NCBI RefSeq assembly: GCF_004571195.1
Contig: NZ_CP038271.1
Coordinates: forward strand, 2,351,001 to 2,415,000
Origin: Legionella geestiana
GTDB lineage: Bacteria; Pseudomonadota; Gammaproteobacteria; Legionellales; Legionellaceae
Length of the DNA: 64,000 nucleotides
Direction: 5' to 3'
Of the stretch, positions 35,368-43,974 are shown piece after piece (position 1 is the stretch's first letter; every line of letters starts with the position of its first letter). Under the pieces are notes generated by a model. The model worked only from the letters and a program-made list of their open reading frames with translations, was not told where the DNA came from and did not search any database. Made by a program: the position numbers and the translations under genes.

Positions 35368-36624
35368 ATGTTTGATACAAAACATTGTACTATTGAGAAT
35401 TTTGACGCGCCGCTCGCCGAGGCAATTGCCGCCGAACGCCTGCGACAGGAAGAACACCTCGAGCTGATTGCCTCGGAAAATTACGTCAGCCCACGGGTAC
35501 TTGAGGCGCAGGGCTCGGTGCTGACCAATAAATATGCCGAAGGGTACCCCGGCAAGCGCTACTATGGCGGGTGCGGGCATGTAGATACCGTTGAAACGCT
35601 TGCCATCATGCGCGCGAGACAACTCTTTGGGGCGGAATATGCGAATGTGCAGCCGCATTCCGGTTCCCAGGCGAATTCTGCCGCCATGCTGGCGCTCCTC
35701 GAACCCGGAGACTGCATCCTTGGCATGTCGCTGCCCCACGGCGGACATCTTACGCATGGCTCGCCTGTGAATTTCTCTGGAAAACTCTATCATGCTGTCA
35801 CCTATGGCCTTGATGTAGAGACGGGCCGTATCGACTACGATGCGCTTGCAGACCTCGCACTCAAGCACCGTCCTAAAATGGTGATTGCCGGATTTTCCGC
35901 TTATTCGCAGCACCTTGACTGGCAGAAGTTTCGTGAGATTGCCGATTCAGTCGGCGCATACCTGATGGCGGATATTGCTCACGTGGCAGGGCTTGTGGTT
36001 ACAGGTCTTTATCCTAATCCAGTGCCATATGCTGATGTGGTAACTACGACCACGCATAAAACCCTGCGCGGCCCGCGTGGCGGAATGATTCTCGCGAGAG
36101 ACAGCGAAACCATCGGCAAAAAACTGAATTCCGCGGTGTTTCCAGGCACACAGGGCGGTCCCCTGATGCATGTGATTGCCGCTAAAGCCGTTGCTTTTGC
36201 CGAAGCACTGGAACCGGCCTTTACGGACTATCAAAAGCAGGTCATCCTTAATGCGAAGCTCATGGCTGAAACGTTAATGTCACGTGGGTATCGCATTGTT
36301 TCCGGTGGAACCACCAACCACCTGCTGTTGCTTGACCTGACCGATAAAAACCTGAGCGGCAAAGACGCTGACGCAGCTCTTGGGCAGGCCAATATTACTG
36401 TCAACAAGAACACGGTTCCAAACGATCCGCGCTCGCCCTTTGTCACAAGCGGCCTGCGCCTTGGAACGCCTGCTGTTACTACTCGAGGTTTCCGTGAACC
36501 GGAAATCCGCCTTGTCAGCGGATGGATTGCCGATATTCTTGATGACATTCACAATACTGCCTGTATAGAGCGCGTGCGCCAGCAGGTGATTACGCTTTGT
36601 CAGTCCTTTCCGGTGTATCGCTGA
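35368..36624 (+). CDS. glyA: Serine hydroxymethyltransferase
   Basis: GlyA interconverts serine and glycine with tetrahydrofolate, the main source of one-carbon units. The 418-residue protein starts [13 protein letters not shown] (GGAG seven bases upstream). Family landmarks include [35 protein letters not shown] and the PLP lysine in [14 protein letters not shown]. It heads a tight rightward run with nrdR, nusB, thiL and pgpA. Confidence 0.97.
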   Translation: MFDTKHCTIENFDAPLAEAIAAERLRQEEHLELIASENYVSPRVLEAQGSVLTNKYAEGYPGKRYYGGCGHVDTVETLAIMRARQLFGAEYANVQPHSGSQANSAAMLALLEPGDCILGMSLPHGGHLTHGSPVNFSGKLYHAVTYGLDVETGRIDYDALADLALKHRPKMVIAGFSAYSQHLDWQKFREIADSVGAYLMADIAHVAGLVVTGLYPNPVPYADVVTTTTHKTLRGPRGGMILARDSETIGKKLNSAVFPGTQGGPLMHVIAAKAVAFAEALEPAFTDYQKQVILNAKLMAETLMSRGYRIVSGGTTNHLLLLDLTDKNLSGKDADAALGQANITVNKNTVPNDPRSPFVTSGLRLGTPAVTTRGFREPEIRLVSGWIADILDDIHNTACIERVRQQVITLCQSFPVYR

Positions 36625-36625
36625 T

Positions 36626-37087
36626 ATGTATTGTCCATACTGCCATGCGGAGGATACCCGGGTCATTGATTCGCGCCTTGTCGCTGAAGGGGCGCAGGTG
36701 CGGCGGCGTCGGGAATGCGTGCTCTGCCACGAGCGGTTTACTACGTTTGAGACGGTTGAGTTTGTCATGCCCGCGGTTATCAAGCGCGATGGCAGGCGAG
36801 AGCCGTTTAATCTCGATAATCTGCGCGCCGGCATGCTGCGCGCGCTTGAAAAACGACCGGTCAGTGTTGATGCTCTGGAAGGGGCCATTGCCGCGGTCAT
36901 GCAGGCAATCAGGCGTCGCGGAGAGCGTGAAATAGATTCTCGTCTGCTGGGGGAGCTCGTGATGGAGCAGCTTTACCGGCTGGACAGTGTGGCATATGTG
37001 CGTTTTGCATCGGTTTACAAACGCTTCAAGGATGTGAGTGATTTCCGGCAAACGCTTGATGAGCTGAAGAACGACTCAACTTCGTGA
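36626..37087 (+). CDS. nrdR: Transcriptional repressor NrdR
   Basis: NrdR represses ribonucleotide reductase genes in response to dATP/ATP. The 153-residue protein has the N-terminal zinc ribbon (CPYC at residues 3-6 and CVLC at 31-34) and the ATP-cone domain ([20 protein letters not shown]). It begins two bases after glyA. NrdR boxes, if present, would be in front of nrd genes outside the window. Confidence 0.96.
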   Translation: MYCPYCHAEDTRVIDSRLVAEGAQVRRRRECVLCHERFTTFETVEFVMPAVIKRDGRREPFNLDNLRAGMLRALEKRPVSVDALEGAIAAVMQAIRRRGEREIDSRLLGELVMEQLYRLDSVAYVRFASVYKRFKDVSDFRQTLDELKNDSTS

Positions 37088-37094
37088 GGTCATT

Positions 37095-37538
37095 GTGGAT
37101 AAAGAGGCAATTCGCGGCAGACGGCGTGCGCGTCGACTGGCGCTTCAGGCATTGTATCAGTGGCAGTTATCGGGTACCGACCGCCATGAACTGGAGGCAC
37201 AGTTTCGCGCCATGAACAACATGGCAAGGGTCGATGCCGATTATTTTTCTAAAATCCTGCAGGGTGTCATCAATGACCGTGAAGGCATCGATGAAAAGCT
37301 CACCCCCCTGCTGGACAGGGCGCTGTCTGAGTTGACCCCGGTTGAACGCACGGTGCTCTGGCTCGGCAGCTTTGAGCTGGCGGAATGTCCAGAAGTGCCC
37401 TGGCGGGTGGTGCTGGATGAAGCCATTGCGCTGACGCGTGAATTCGGTACGGAAGACGGTCACCGCTATGTTAACGGTGTGTTGCATAACCTTGCCCAGA
37501 CGCTGCGTGCCATAGAGATTCGCGCTGAGAATGGATGA
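37095..37538 (+). CDS. nusB: Transcription antitermination protein NusB
   Basis: NusB joins NusE at boxA for antitermination of rRNA operons. The 147-residue, all-helical protein shows RRRARRLALQALYQWQLSG and the late YVNGVLHNLAQTLR motif. The start is a GTG at 37095 with GAGGT upstream. In many gammaproteobacteria rib genes sit between nrdR and nusB; here there are only 7 bases between them. It overlaps thiL by 8 bases. Confidence 0.95.
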   Translation: MDKEAIRGRRRARRLALQALYQWQLSGTDRHELEAQFRAMNNMARVDADYFSKILQGVINDREGIDEKLTPLLDRALSELTPVERTVLWLGSFELAECPEVPWRVVLDEAIALTREFGTEDGHRYVNGVLHNLAQTLRAIEIRAENG

Positions 37539-38499
37539 GTTCGCACTGATAGAAACGTTTTTTAAGCGTCCTTTTGCCGCGACTGACAGTGAACTTATCC
37601 TCGGTATTGGTGATGATGGCGCGCTCTTAAAAGTGCCGCCTGACATGGAGCTTGTGGTCTGTACGGATACCCTCGTCGAGGGTGTGCATTTTCCCCCGGG
37701 ACTCGATGCCGGGATGCTTGCTGAGCGTGCGGTTCGGGTCAACGTGAGCGACCTTGCCGCCATGGGGGCTACTCCGCGCTGGGCAAGCCTCGCACTTACG
37801 CTGCCTGCACTTTCAGAAAACTGGATGAAGACCTTTTCGCAGGGCCTTTGCAATGCCTTGACCCGCTATGGCATGACTTTAATTGGTGGCGACACCACCC
37901 GAGGCCCCCTCTGCATCACGTTGACGGTTCAGGGACTCGTGCCGTCAGGACGTGCTCTCAGGCGCTCCGGTGCAGCATCAGGAAATGTGATTGTCGTGAC
38001 CGGCATGCTCGGAGCTGCCGCCCTTGCTGTTGAGTGTCTGCATGGGCTTCAGGTACCTGAAAATGACCGCGAAACCCTGATGCAGGCCTTGTTACTGCCA
38101 GAGCCGCGAGTTGATGTCGCCGGCGTATTGCGTGATTTTGCGACAGCCGCGATTGATGTTTCAGATGGCCTTGGGGCAGATCTTCAGCACCTCTGTCGTG
38201 CAAGCGGGGTTGGGGCATGCCTGATGATGCAGAAGCTGCCTGTGCATCCGCTGGTGCAAAAATACGCAAGCGAGCGCGCCATGACGCTGGCACTAGAGGG
38301 CGGTGACGATTACGTTCTCTGTTTTACCGTGCCGCCGGCGCACCTTGAAGCATGCAGGGACGCGCTTTCGCAATGCGGGGTCACCTGTTATCCAGTGGGT
38401 TATATTGAGGACGGCGCGCACATGCGACTAACCGATGCGACAGGCACCAACCACCCTTTTACGCCCCGCGGTTATAACCATTTTCAGGAGACAGCATGA
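37531..38499 (+). CDS. thiL: Thiamine-monophosphate kinase
   Basis: ThiL phosphorylates thiamine monophosphate to the active diphosphate. The 322-residue protein belongs to the AIR synthase-related ATP-binding fold: GIGDDGALLKVP near the N-terminus, VNVSDLAAMGATPRWASLALTLP, the GGDTTRGP loop and AIDVSDGLGADLQHL. Start ATG 37531 lies inside nusB; the end overlaps pgpA by 4 bases, so all three are coupled. Confidence 0.96.
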   Translation: MDEFALIETFFKRPFAATDSELILGIGDDGALLKVPPDMELVVCTDTLVEGVHFPPGLDAGMLAERAVRVNVSDLAAMGATPRWASLALTLPALSENWMKTFSQGLCNALTRYGMTLIGGDTTRGPLCITLTVQGLVPSGRALRRSGAASGNVIVVTGMLGAAALAVECLHGLQVPENDRETLMQALLLPEPRVDVAGVLRDFATAAIDVSDGLGADLQHLCRASGVGACLMMQKLPVHPLVQKYASERAMTLALEGGDDYVLCFTVPPAHLEACRDALSQCGVTCYPVGYIEDGAHMRLTDATGTNHPFTPRGYNHFQETA

Positions 38500-38972
38500 A
38501 TCCCCGTCTTTCTACCCGCGTCTGGCAAAGTCCTTCAATGTTTCTTGCCTTTGGGTTTGGCAGCGGACTGTCGCCAGTTGCGCCCGGAACCTGCGGCACA
38601 CTGGTTGCCATTCCGCTCTATCTGATGATGGCCCGGTTAAACACACTCCCTTATCTGGCTTTGACGCTGCTCTTCTTTGCAATAGGCGTAAGTGTCTGCG
38701 ACAGGGCATCAAGCATGCTGAATGTGCACGACCACCCGGGCATTGTCTGGGATGAAGTAGTGGGTTACCTCCTCACTATGGCGTTCGCGCCAGTGGGAGC
38801 CATTTGGGTGATTGCGGGTTTTATTCTCTTTCGCCTCTTTGATATCTGGAAACCCTTCCCCATTCGCAGCATTGACCGTCATGTCCATGGCGGAACAGGG
38901 ATTATGCTTGACGATGTGCTTGCAGCCCTCTATGCCGCTGCTGTTTTATGGGCAGCCACTCTGGCTCTGTAA
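38496..38972 (+). CDS. pgpA: Phosphatidylglycerophosphatase A
   Basis: PgpA removes phosphate from phosphatidylglycerophosphate to make phosphatidylglycerol at the inner membrane. The 158-residue protein has the family start FGFGSGLSPVAPGTCGTL, the acidic HPGIVWDEVVGY motif and three to four membrane segments. It is the last gene of the glyA-pgpA run; the next gene is of a different kind and has its own upstream gap of 80 bases. Confidence 0.95.
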   Translation: MNPRLSTRVWQSPSMFLAFGFGSGLSPVAPGTCGTLVAIPLYLMMARLNTLPYLALTLLFFAIGVSVCDRASSMLNVHDHPGIVWDEVVGYLLTMAFAPVGAIWVIAGFILFRLFDIWKPFPIRSIDRHVHGGTGIMLDDVLAALYAAAVLWAATLAL

Positions 38973-39052
38973 TGTGCGCACGTTCTAAAAATCTTTAATG
39001 GCAGTTGTCAATGTGATACCATTGCCTAAAAATTCAACTAAGTGGTGCTTTA

Positions 39053-41422
39053 ATGTTTTATCCGTATGTGATGCAAAGACTGAATCTCAAGCTTTCCGTA
39101 CCGCCCGGAATGGGCTGGCGCAGAGGCGCTGGTGAACGTCATTATAACGTTTACTCACCCGAAACGCTTAAGGAGTTATTAGCGCCCGAATTTTCGCAGC
39201 GTGTGCGCTTCATGCGAATCGATGCGGGCGAGAATTTGCCTTTGGCACACCTTTTTGAGGGCCAGGATAAAAGACCCGTTTACACGTGGAATGGCAATGA
39301 GCTCGTGTTTCATTACTTTGATGAAGAAGTAGTCAGAACATGTGTACTTCCGGTTGAAAAAGAGAAGTACCGGGAAATTGATAACCTTTTTAACCCGCTC
39401 CCGCTTAACGCGCCCGAAGCCGTCTCAGAAAGTGCAAGGAGCGAGCTGAATGCGCTCACGGCCCTGCGGTTTCACACCGAACCTTCACACTCTGCATGGT
39501 TGATGCATGTCGATGCCGATAACGCCTCAACGTTATTCGAAACGTCAAACCTGCGAGATAATAATCCCGTTTATACGTGGAATGGCAGTGAGCTTGTTTG
39601 TTATCACATTGAAGATGGGGCAGCAAGGCGCTGTTTACTGCCAGTCGAAAAGGTTAACCTCAAGAGTCTTGACAGTCTTTTTAACCGGCTGCCACTCAAT
39701 GAACTGCAGCCCATCTCAGAGGATGGTCGAAGTCTTTTGCATGCTTTCACGGCTTTATGGAGCAGTTCAGAGCTTTGGCCGCTTATGCGCTTGATGCGAG
39801 TCGACGCGGGCAGGGATGTGTCGGTGTCTGAATCTTTTCAGGGGATGGATAAGAGCCCCGTTTACACGTGGAATGGCAAAGAGCTCGTTTTTCACCACTT
39901 TGATGATGAGGCAGTCAGGACATATGTACTTCCAGTTGAAAAAGAGAAATACGGGGAAATCGATACTTATTTTAACCGACTCCCGCTAAACGCCCTCGAA
40001 GCCGTCTCAGAAAGTGCGAAGAATCATCTGAATGCGCTCACGGCTCTGCGGTTTCGTACAGAACTTTCACGCCCTGCATGGTTGATGCGTGTTGATGCCG
40101 ATAACGGCTCTCTGCTTCTGGAAGCGTTAAACCTGCAGGATACTAATCCTGTTTATACGTGGAATGGCAGTGAACTTGTTTGTTATCTCCCGGAAGATGG
40201 GGCAGTCAGGAGCTATTTACTGCCAGTCGAAAAAGATAACCGTAAAAACCTTGACCGCCTTTTTAACCGGCTGCCACTCAATGAACTGCAACCCGTCTCA
40301 GAGGATGGTCGCAGGCAGTTACAGGCTTTCTCGGCGTTATGGAACCGTTCTGAGCTTTGGCCGCATGCGCGCTTGATGCGAATCGATGTGGGCGAGGATG
40401 TGTCGCTCTCGGAATTTTTTCAGGATGAAAGTTCGATTTACACGTGGAATGGCAGTGTGCTTCGTTTACATACGCTCGATGATGGAGCAGTCAGGACGCA
40501 TTTACTGCCAGTCAATAAAGATAACCTCAATAGTCTTGACAGTCTTTTTAACCCGCTCCCACTTAACGAACCGCAGACCGTCTCAGACGAGACCTTAAAC
40601 CAATTGAAACTTCTTTCATCAAGACAGTTTCGTTTTGTCGTTGATAAGTGCGGGGATGTGTGGTTTGCGCCTGAGGGTGCCCCGGATGCAACCATTCCCG
40701 GACATGGTCATATGCTGGAAGGGGAAAATTGTCTGACTGCCGGCAATGTGTTCGTATCCGATGATGGGCGGGAATTGCTTGGTGTCAGTAACAAAAGCGG
40801 GGATTACAAACCGTCTGTGAGCAGTCTTTTCTGGTTGTTTCGAAATCTCTTTTTGCACCCGACAACGTTTCCGTTCATGATTCCTTCAAGGCTTTTTATA
40901 CTTGAATCCAGCGGGCTCATTCATGAAAACGTTGTAATGAGTGTGCTTCGGGTGGCAGTGTCGTGGAAATGTGCAGAGCTGTCCACTTCCTATGAAACCG
41001 GCATCCAGGGGCCAGTGGTTAAAACGGTGATTGTTCGTGGAGGCGACAACAAACGCAGTCAACATCCGATGGAAAGTTCAAATAGCGACCTTAATGCAAA
41101 AAGATTTCGCACCGTTAATTTTTTCGATTGTAGAGATGCTTCTCCTGAAGTAATGGAACTCCCTCAGCGTGAATCCGCGGCGCCGGCAATGCCGCGTTCT
41201 CGCCGCTTCCTGTTTGCAGACATGAAGGAAGAGAGTCCCGCGGCATCGTCATCTCAAGTCTTTCCAACGGCTTTGAGTGTGGAAGACGATTCCCCGGAAA
41301 TAGCGGGGCTGCCTTCCCATGAATCTGCAACGCCGCCAATGCCGCGTTCACGCCGCTCCCTGTTTGCAGACATGAAGGGAGAAAGTCCGGCGGCATCGTC
41401 ATCTCAAGACTTTTCACTCTAG
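39053..41422 (+). CDS. 789-residue protein of five 97-residue repeats, unknown function
   Basis: No family recognised. Five tandem repeats cover about residues 50-540, each with a YTWNG core (residues 77, 174, 271, 368, 463), then an LPVEK segment and an LFNxLPLN segment. Repeats alternate between two types (ELVFHHFDDE type and ELVCYxxEDG type), so the gene seems to have grown by doubling a two-repeat block. The C-terminus has two copies, 50 residues apart, of MPRSRRxLFADMKxESPAASSSQ (given in part). There is no signal peptide or clear membrane segment. Base composition is like its neighbours. A Dot/Icm effector or scaffold is possible; this is inference. Confidence 0.82.
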   Translation: MFYPYVMQRLNLKLSVPPGMGWRRGAGERHYNVYSPETLKELLAPEFSQRVRFMRIDAGENLPLAHLFEGQDKRPVYTWNGNELVFHYFDEEVVRTCVLPVEKEKYREIDNLFNPLPLNAPEAVSESARSELNALTALRFHTEPSHSAWLMHVDADNASTLFETSNLRDNNPVYTWNGSELVCYHIEDGAARRCLLPVEKVNLKSLDSLFNRLPLNELQPISEDGRSLLHAFTALWSSSELWPLMRLMRVDAGRDVSVSESFQGMDKSPVYTWNGKELVFHHFDDEAVRTYVLPVEKEKYGEIDTYFNRLPLNALEAVSESAKNHLNALTALRFRTELSRPAWLMRVDADNGSLLLEALNLQDTNPVYTWNGSELVCYLPEDGAVRSYLLPVEKDNRKNLDRLFNRLPLNELQPVSEDGRRQLQAFSALWNRSELWPHARLMRIDVGEDVSLSEFFQDESSIYTWNGSVLRLHTLDDGAVRTHLLPVNKDNLNSLDSLFNPLPLNEPQTVSDETLNQLKLLSSRQFRFVVDKCGDVWFAPEGAPDATIPGHGHMLEGENCLTAGNVFVSDDGRELLGVSNKSGDYKPSVSSLFWLFRNLFLHPTTFPFMIPSRLFILESSGLIHENVVMSVLRVAVSWKCAELSTSYETGIQGPVVKTVIVRGGDNKRSQHPMESSNSDLNAKRFRTVNFFDCRDASPEVMELPQRESAAPAMPRSRRFLFADMKEESPAASSSQVFPTALSVEDDSPEIAGLPSHESATPPMPRSRRSLFADMKGESPAASSSQDFSL

Positions 41423-41476
41423 CATGGATTCCAGTATGATGGGCATCGACTAACGTATGTGCGAACGGGGACATGC

Positions 41477-42529
41477 ATGAATGATGATCACAAAGAGCTC
41501 TTAAGCCTTGGCTTGACCGTGGGCATTGTCGCTTTTGCGCTTTTTATTATCCATCGGTTTATCCCGTCCATGGTCTGGGCATCGGTGATTGGAATTGCAA
41601 CGTATCCGCTCTATACGCGCTGGCGGTGCTGGTTCGGTCGCTGGCAGACGCTGGCGGCCTTCCTTTTTACGGCGCTTATTACCCTGCTCCTGGTGCTGCC
41701 ACTGACCTGGGCGGTCGGGCTATTAGTGAAAGAATCACAGATTTTTGTGAATTATCTCCAGGTTATCAATCGCGATGGGGGGAGGGCGCCCGATTTTTTC
41801 CTGCATATTCCGGGGGTGAGTAACGAACTCATCGAATACTGGAATACCAACATTGGTCAGCCTGGAAAGGTGCGTGATTTGCTGTCTAACCTGCACGTTT
41901 CCCTTGCTCCGGCAAGTTATTACATCAAGCAGATTGGTCTTAACCTTGCGCATCGCGGGTTTCAACTTGGATTTACACTGTTAAGCCTGTTCTTTTTCTT
42001 CCGTGATGGCGATGCCTTGTTTGCGCAGGTCAACCGCATTGGCGAATACTGCCTTGGTCGACGCTGGTTTCGCTACGCGAACCGCCTGCCTTCCGCACTG
42101 CGAGGTACCGTAAACGGGACGATAGCGGTAGGAATGGGGGTTGGGGTGTTAATGTGGCTTTGCTACGTGCTGGTAGAGTTTCCAGCCCCCACGCTTGTCG
42201 CCTGCATAACTGCACTTGCCGCGATGATTCCTTTTGTAGTACCAGTCGTGTTTGCCATTGTCGCTTTTCTGCTCCTTGCATCAGGCAGCCTGTGGTCAGG
42301 CATTGTGGTCATTATCTGGGGAACAGTAGTGATGTTTATTGCCGATCACTTTGTGAAGCCGGTATTGATTGGAGGCGCCATTCAACTGCCGTTTCTCGCG
42401 GTGCTTTTTGGAATTCTCGGAGGGGTTGAAACACTCGGACTTCTCGGCCTTTTCGCAGGCCCCATCGTGATGGTGCTGTTTGTCACGCTCTGGCAGGAAT
42501 TACAGGGCGAACCTTCCTCACACGCTTGA
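41477..42529 (+). CDS. AI-2E family permease (YdiK/PerM-like)
   Basis: The 350-residue protein has the usual AI-2E topology: two N-terminal helices, a soluble middle and a cluster of C-terminal helices with a PIVMVLFVTLWQEL end typical of the family. Members include autoinducer exporters and Na+/H+ antiporters, so substrate is open. ATG 41477 is chosen over an upstream GTG at 41459 since it places the first helix normally. The preceding gene ends 54 bases before. Confidence 0.9.
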   Translation: MNDDHKELLSLGLTVGIVAFALFIIHRFIPSMVWASVIGIATYPLYTRWRCWFGRWQTLAAFLFTALITLLLVLPLTWAVGLLVKESQIFVNYLQVINRDGGRAPDFFLHIPGVSNELIEYWNTNIGQPGKVRDLLSNLHVSLAPASYYIKQIGLNLAHRGFQLGFTLLSLFFFFRDGDALFAQVNRIGEYCLGRRWFRYANRLPSALRGTVNGTIAVGMGVGVLMWLCYVLVEFPAPTLVACITALAAMIPFVVPVVFAIVAFLLLASGSLWSGIVVIIWGTVVMFIADHFVKPVLIGGAIQLPFLAVLFGILGGVETLGLLGLFAGPIVMVLFVTLWQELQGEPSSHA

Positions 42530-42585
42530 AAAGTAAAAAACCACCCCCATACTCCATGTCAGGCAATAATGGGGGGGACACTCGT

Positions 42586-42852
42586 ATGCAGTATGACTGG
42601 CCCACAAGGGAAGAAGATTTGTGCGTGGCGCAGGAGATAATGGAAGAGTACGCCTTTATGAAAAATGGCGGACCCATAGGTCTTTTTGAGGCCGTTATTG
42701 AGCCGATGGCGCGCAGTGTCAACATACGCCTTGCCGGATGGGTTTCGTTGCTTGCCGAATATTTTGAGTCCCAATATGGCGTGGAAGAGGGCGAACGCAT
42801 CACCCGCCAGGTGATTACCCGCTGCCTTGTGAGCGAGAGTACCGTTCACTAA
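42586..42852 (+). CDS. Small conserved-looking protein, unknown function
   Basis: The 88-residue product (MQYDWPTREEDLCVAQEIMEE...) follows a GGGGGGAC site. It is mixed helical, with an amphipathic middle (FEAVIEPMARSVNIRLAGWVSLLAEYFES) and no signal peptide. An ATG at 42556 would add ten residues. The even codon composition supports coding, but I recognise no family. It is 56 bases after the AI-2E gene and may share its transcript. Confidence 0.65.
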   Translation: MQYDWPTREEDLCVAQEIMEEYAFMKNGGPIGLFEAVIEPMARSVNIRLAGWVSLLAEYFESQYGVEEGERITRQVITRCLVSESTVH

Positions 42853-42863
42853 GATCGCTGATA

Positions 42864-43132
42864 CTGTGCACCTGACATTTTAATTCTTTTCACGTGTATT
42901 TTTGTAACGTGACCAGCCTGAATCGTTCCATGCGTTGGCTCCGTGCCATATCCCGAATGGGTCCCCTGCGCGGGGAAGACAGTGTGGGAGAGATTTTGGC
43001 CTCTGTACTCAAGCCGAATCCTGTCATTCCCGCGCAGGCGGGAACCCATCCATATGCCGGCACGGGGCTAGCTCCAGCATGAGCTCTGGAAAGATAACGA
43101 TTTTTTGTCCCGCACACAGGTCCGGTACACAG
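42864..43132. repeat. Dispersed repeat, copy 1 (~230-bp core with inverted ends)
   Basis: From CACGTGTATTTTTGTA at 42891 to about 43120 this matches 48232-48460 at high identity. The core contains the hairpin TTCCCGC-GCAG-GCGGGAA, a REP-like motif common in proteobacteria. The outer ends CTGTGCACCTGACAT (42864) and, on the other strand, CTGTGTACCGGACCT (ending at 43132) are imperfect inverted repeats. No target duplication was found. It fills the gap between two genes; nothing else is seen there. Confidence 0.8.
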
Positions 43133-43147
43133 CCTCTAATCATGCTT

Positions 43148-43900
43148 TTAAAATCGCATCAGGTACTTGTCATATTCTTTTTGAAACAGTGGGCTGTTCA
43201 TGAATTCACGCAGCGCGTCATTAACGCGCTTTTGCAGATTTGGCGCATCCGGGCGCACGGCAATGGCAAAACCGCCACCGATTGGCCGCGCTTTCCAGAG
43301 TGGCTGCACGATGCCTGATGATATGCTTTTCCAGTAAAGGGCCGAATGGTTGTCTAAAACAGCCAAATCAATTTTATTTTGAGTGAGTGCGTTAATCACT
43401 TCATCGCCTCGAGAGAAAACAACGACTTGTTTTTCACTGATGCCCTGAGCTTTAAGTGCGTTGATGTATGCGCTGCCCATCTGCAGGCCAATGCGCTGAT
43501 TAGCGGGTTTGGTTGGGCTTTCTGGAAGGGTTTTTTTAGAGGACAGGGCGAGGAATCGGTATTCTGAAGGCATATAGGGAATAGAAAAAAGTACTTTTTT
43601 TGCACGTTCCGGGGTAATGATTATGGCACTGACGGCCATGTCCACCTGTCCCTGTTCTACGGCCGGGAGCATCTCGTTGAAGGGCATCATGACAAAACGA
43701 CACGTACGCTGCATTTGACGGCACAGATGGTTCATCATGACCACGTCAAAGCCAAACAACCGCTCGCCTGCGCCCTGCATGACAAAAGGAGGGGTGTTAA
43801 ACGTGGTGGCAATCCGTAAAACCGCCTGCTCATCGGCCGCCTGTGTCTGGAAAGCCACCATGAACAGGGCGCAAATGCATCCTTTCAACCAATGCATCAT
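43148..43900 (-). CDS. Periplasmic substrate-binding protein, amino-acid ABC type
   Basis: The 250-residue protein has a signal peptide (MMHWLKGCICALFMVAFQTQA) and the family 3 solute-binding fold: LRIATTFNTPPFVMQG...GFDVVMMNHLCRQM near the start, and DMAVSAIIITPERAKKVLFSIPYM in the middle. It would bind a polar amino acid or similar ligand. No permease or ATPase gene is adjacent, so it is an orphan or part of a sensor. GGAG lies six bases before the ATG at 43900. It is divergent from glnE. Confidence 0.9.
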   Translation of the reverse strand: MMHWLKGCICALFMVAFQTQAADEQAVLRIATTFNTPPFVMQGAGERLFGFDVVMMNHLCRQMQRTCRFVMMPFNEMLPAVEQGQVDMAVSAIIITPERAKKVLFSIPYMPSEYRFLALSSKKTLPESPTKPANQRIGLQMGSAYINALKAQGISEKQVVVFSRGDEVINALTQNKIDLAVLDNHSALYWKSISSGIVQPLWKARPIGGGFAIAVRPDAPNLQKRVNDALREFMNSPLFQKEYDKYLMRF

Positions 43901-43974
43901 GAATTTCTCCGCTACTTTCCAATACACGCAGTATAGGTTATTTTGGCAACTCCCTGTGTTTTAACGAGTAGTGT

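Noticed and set aside
35239-35913. 224-codon open frame antisense to glyA
   Set aside because: It covers the conserved glyA N-terminal half on the opposite strand and looks like a shadow frame.
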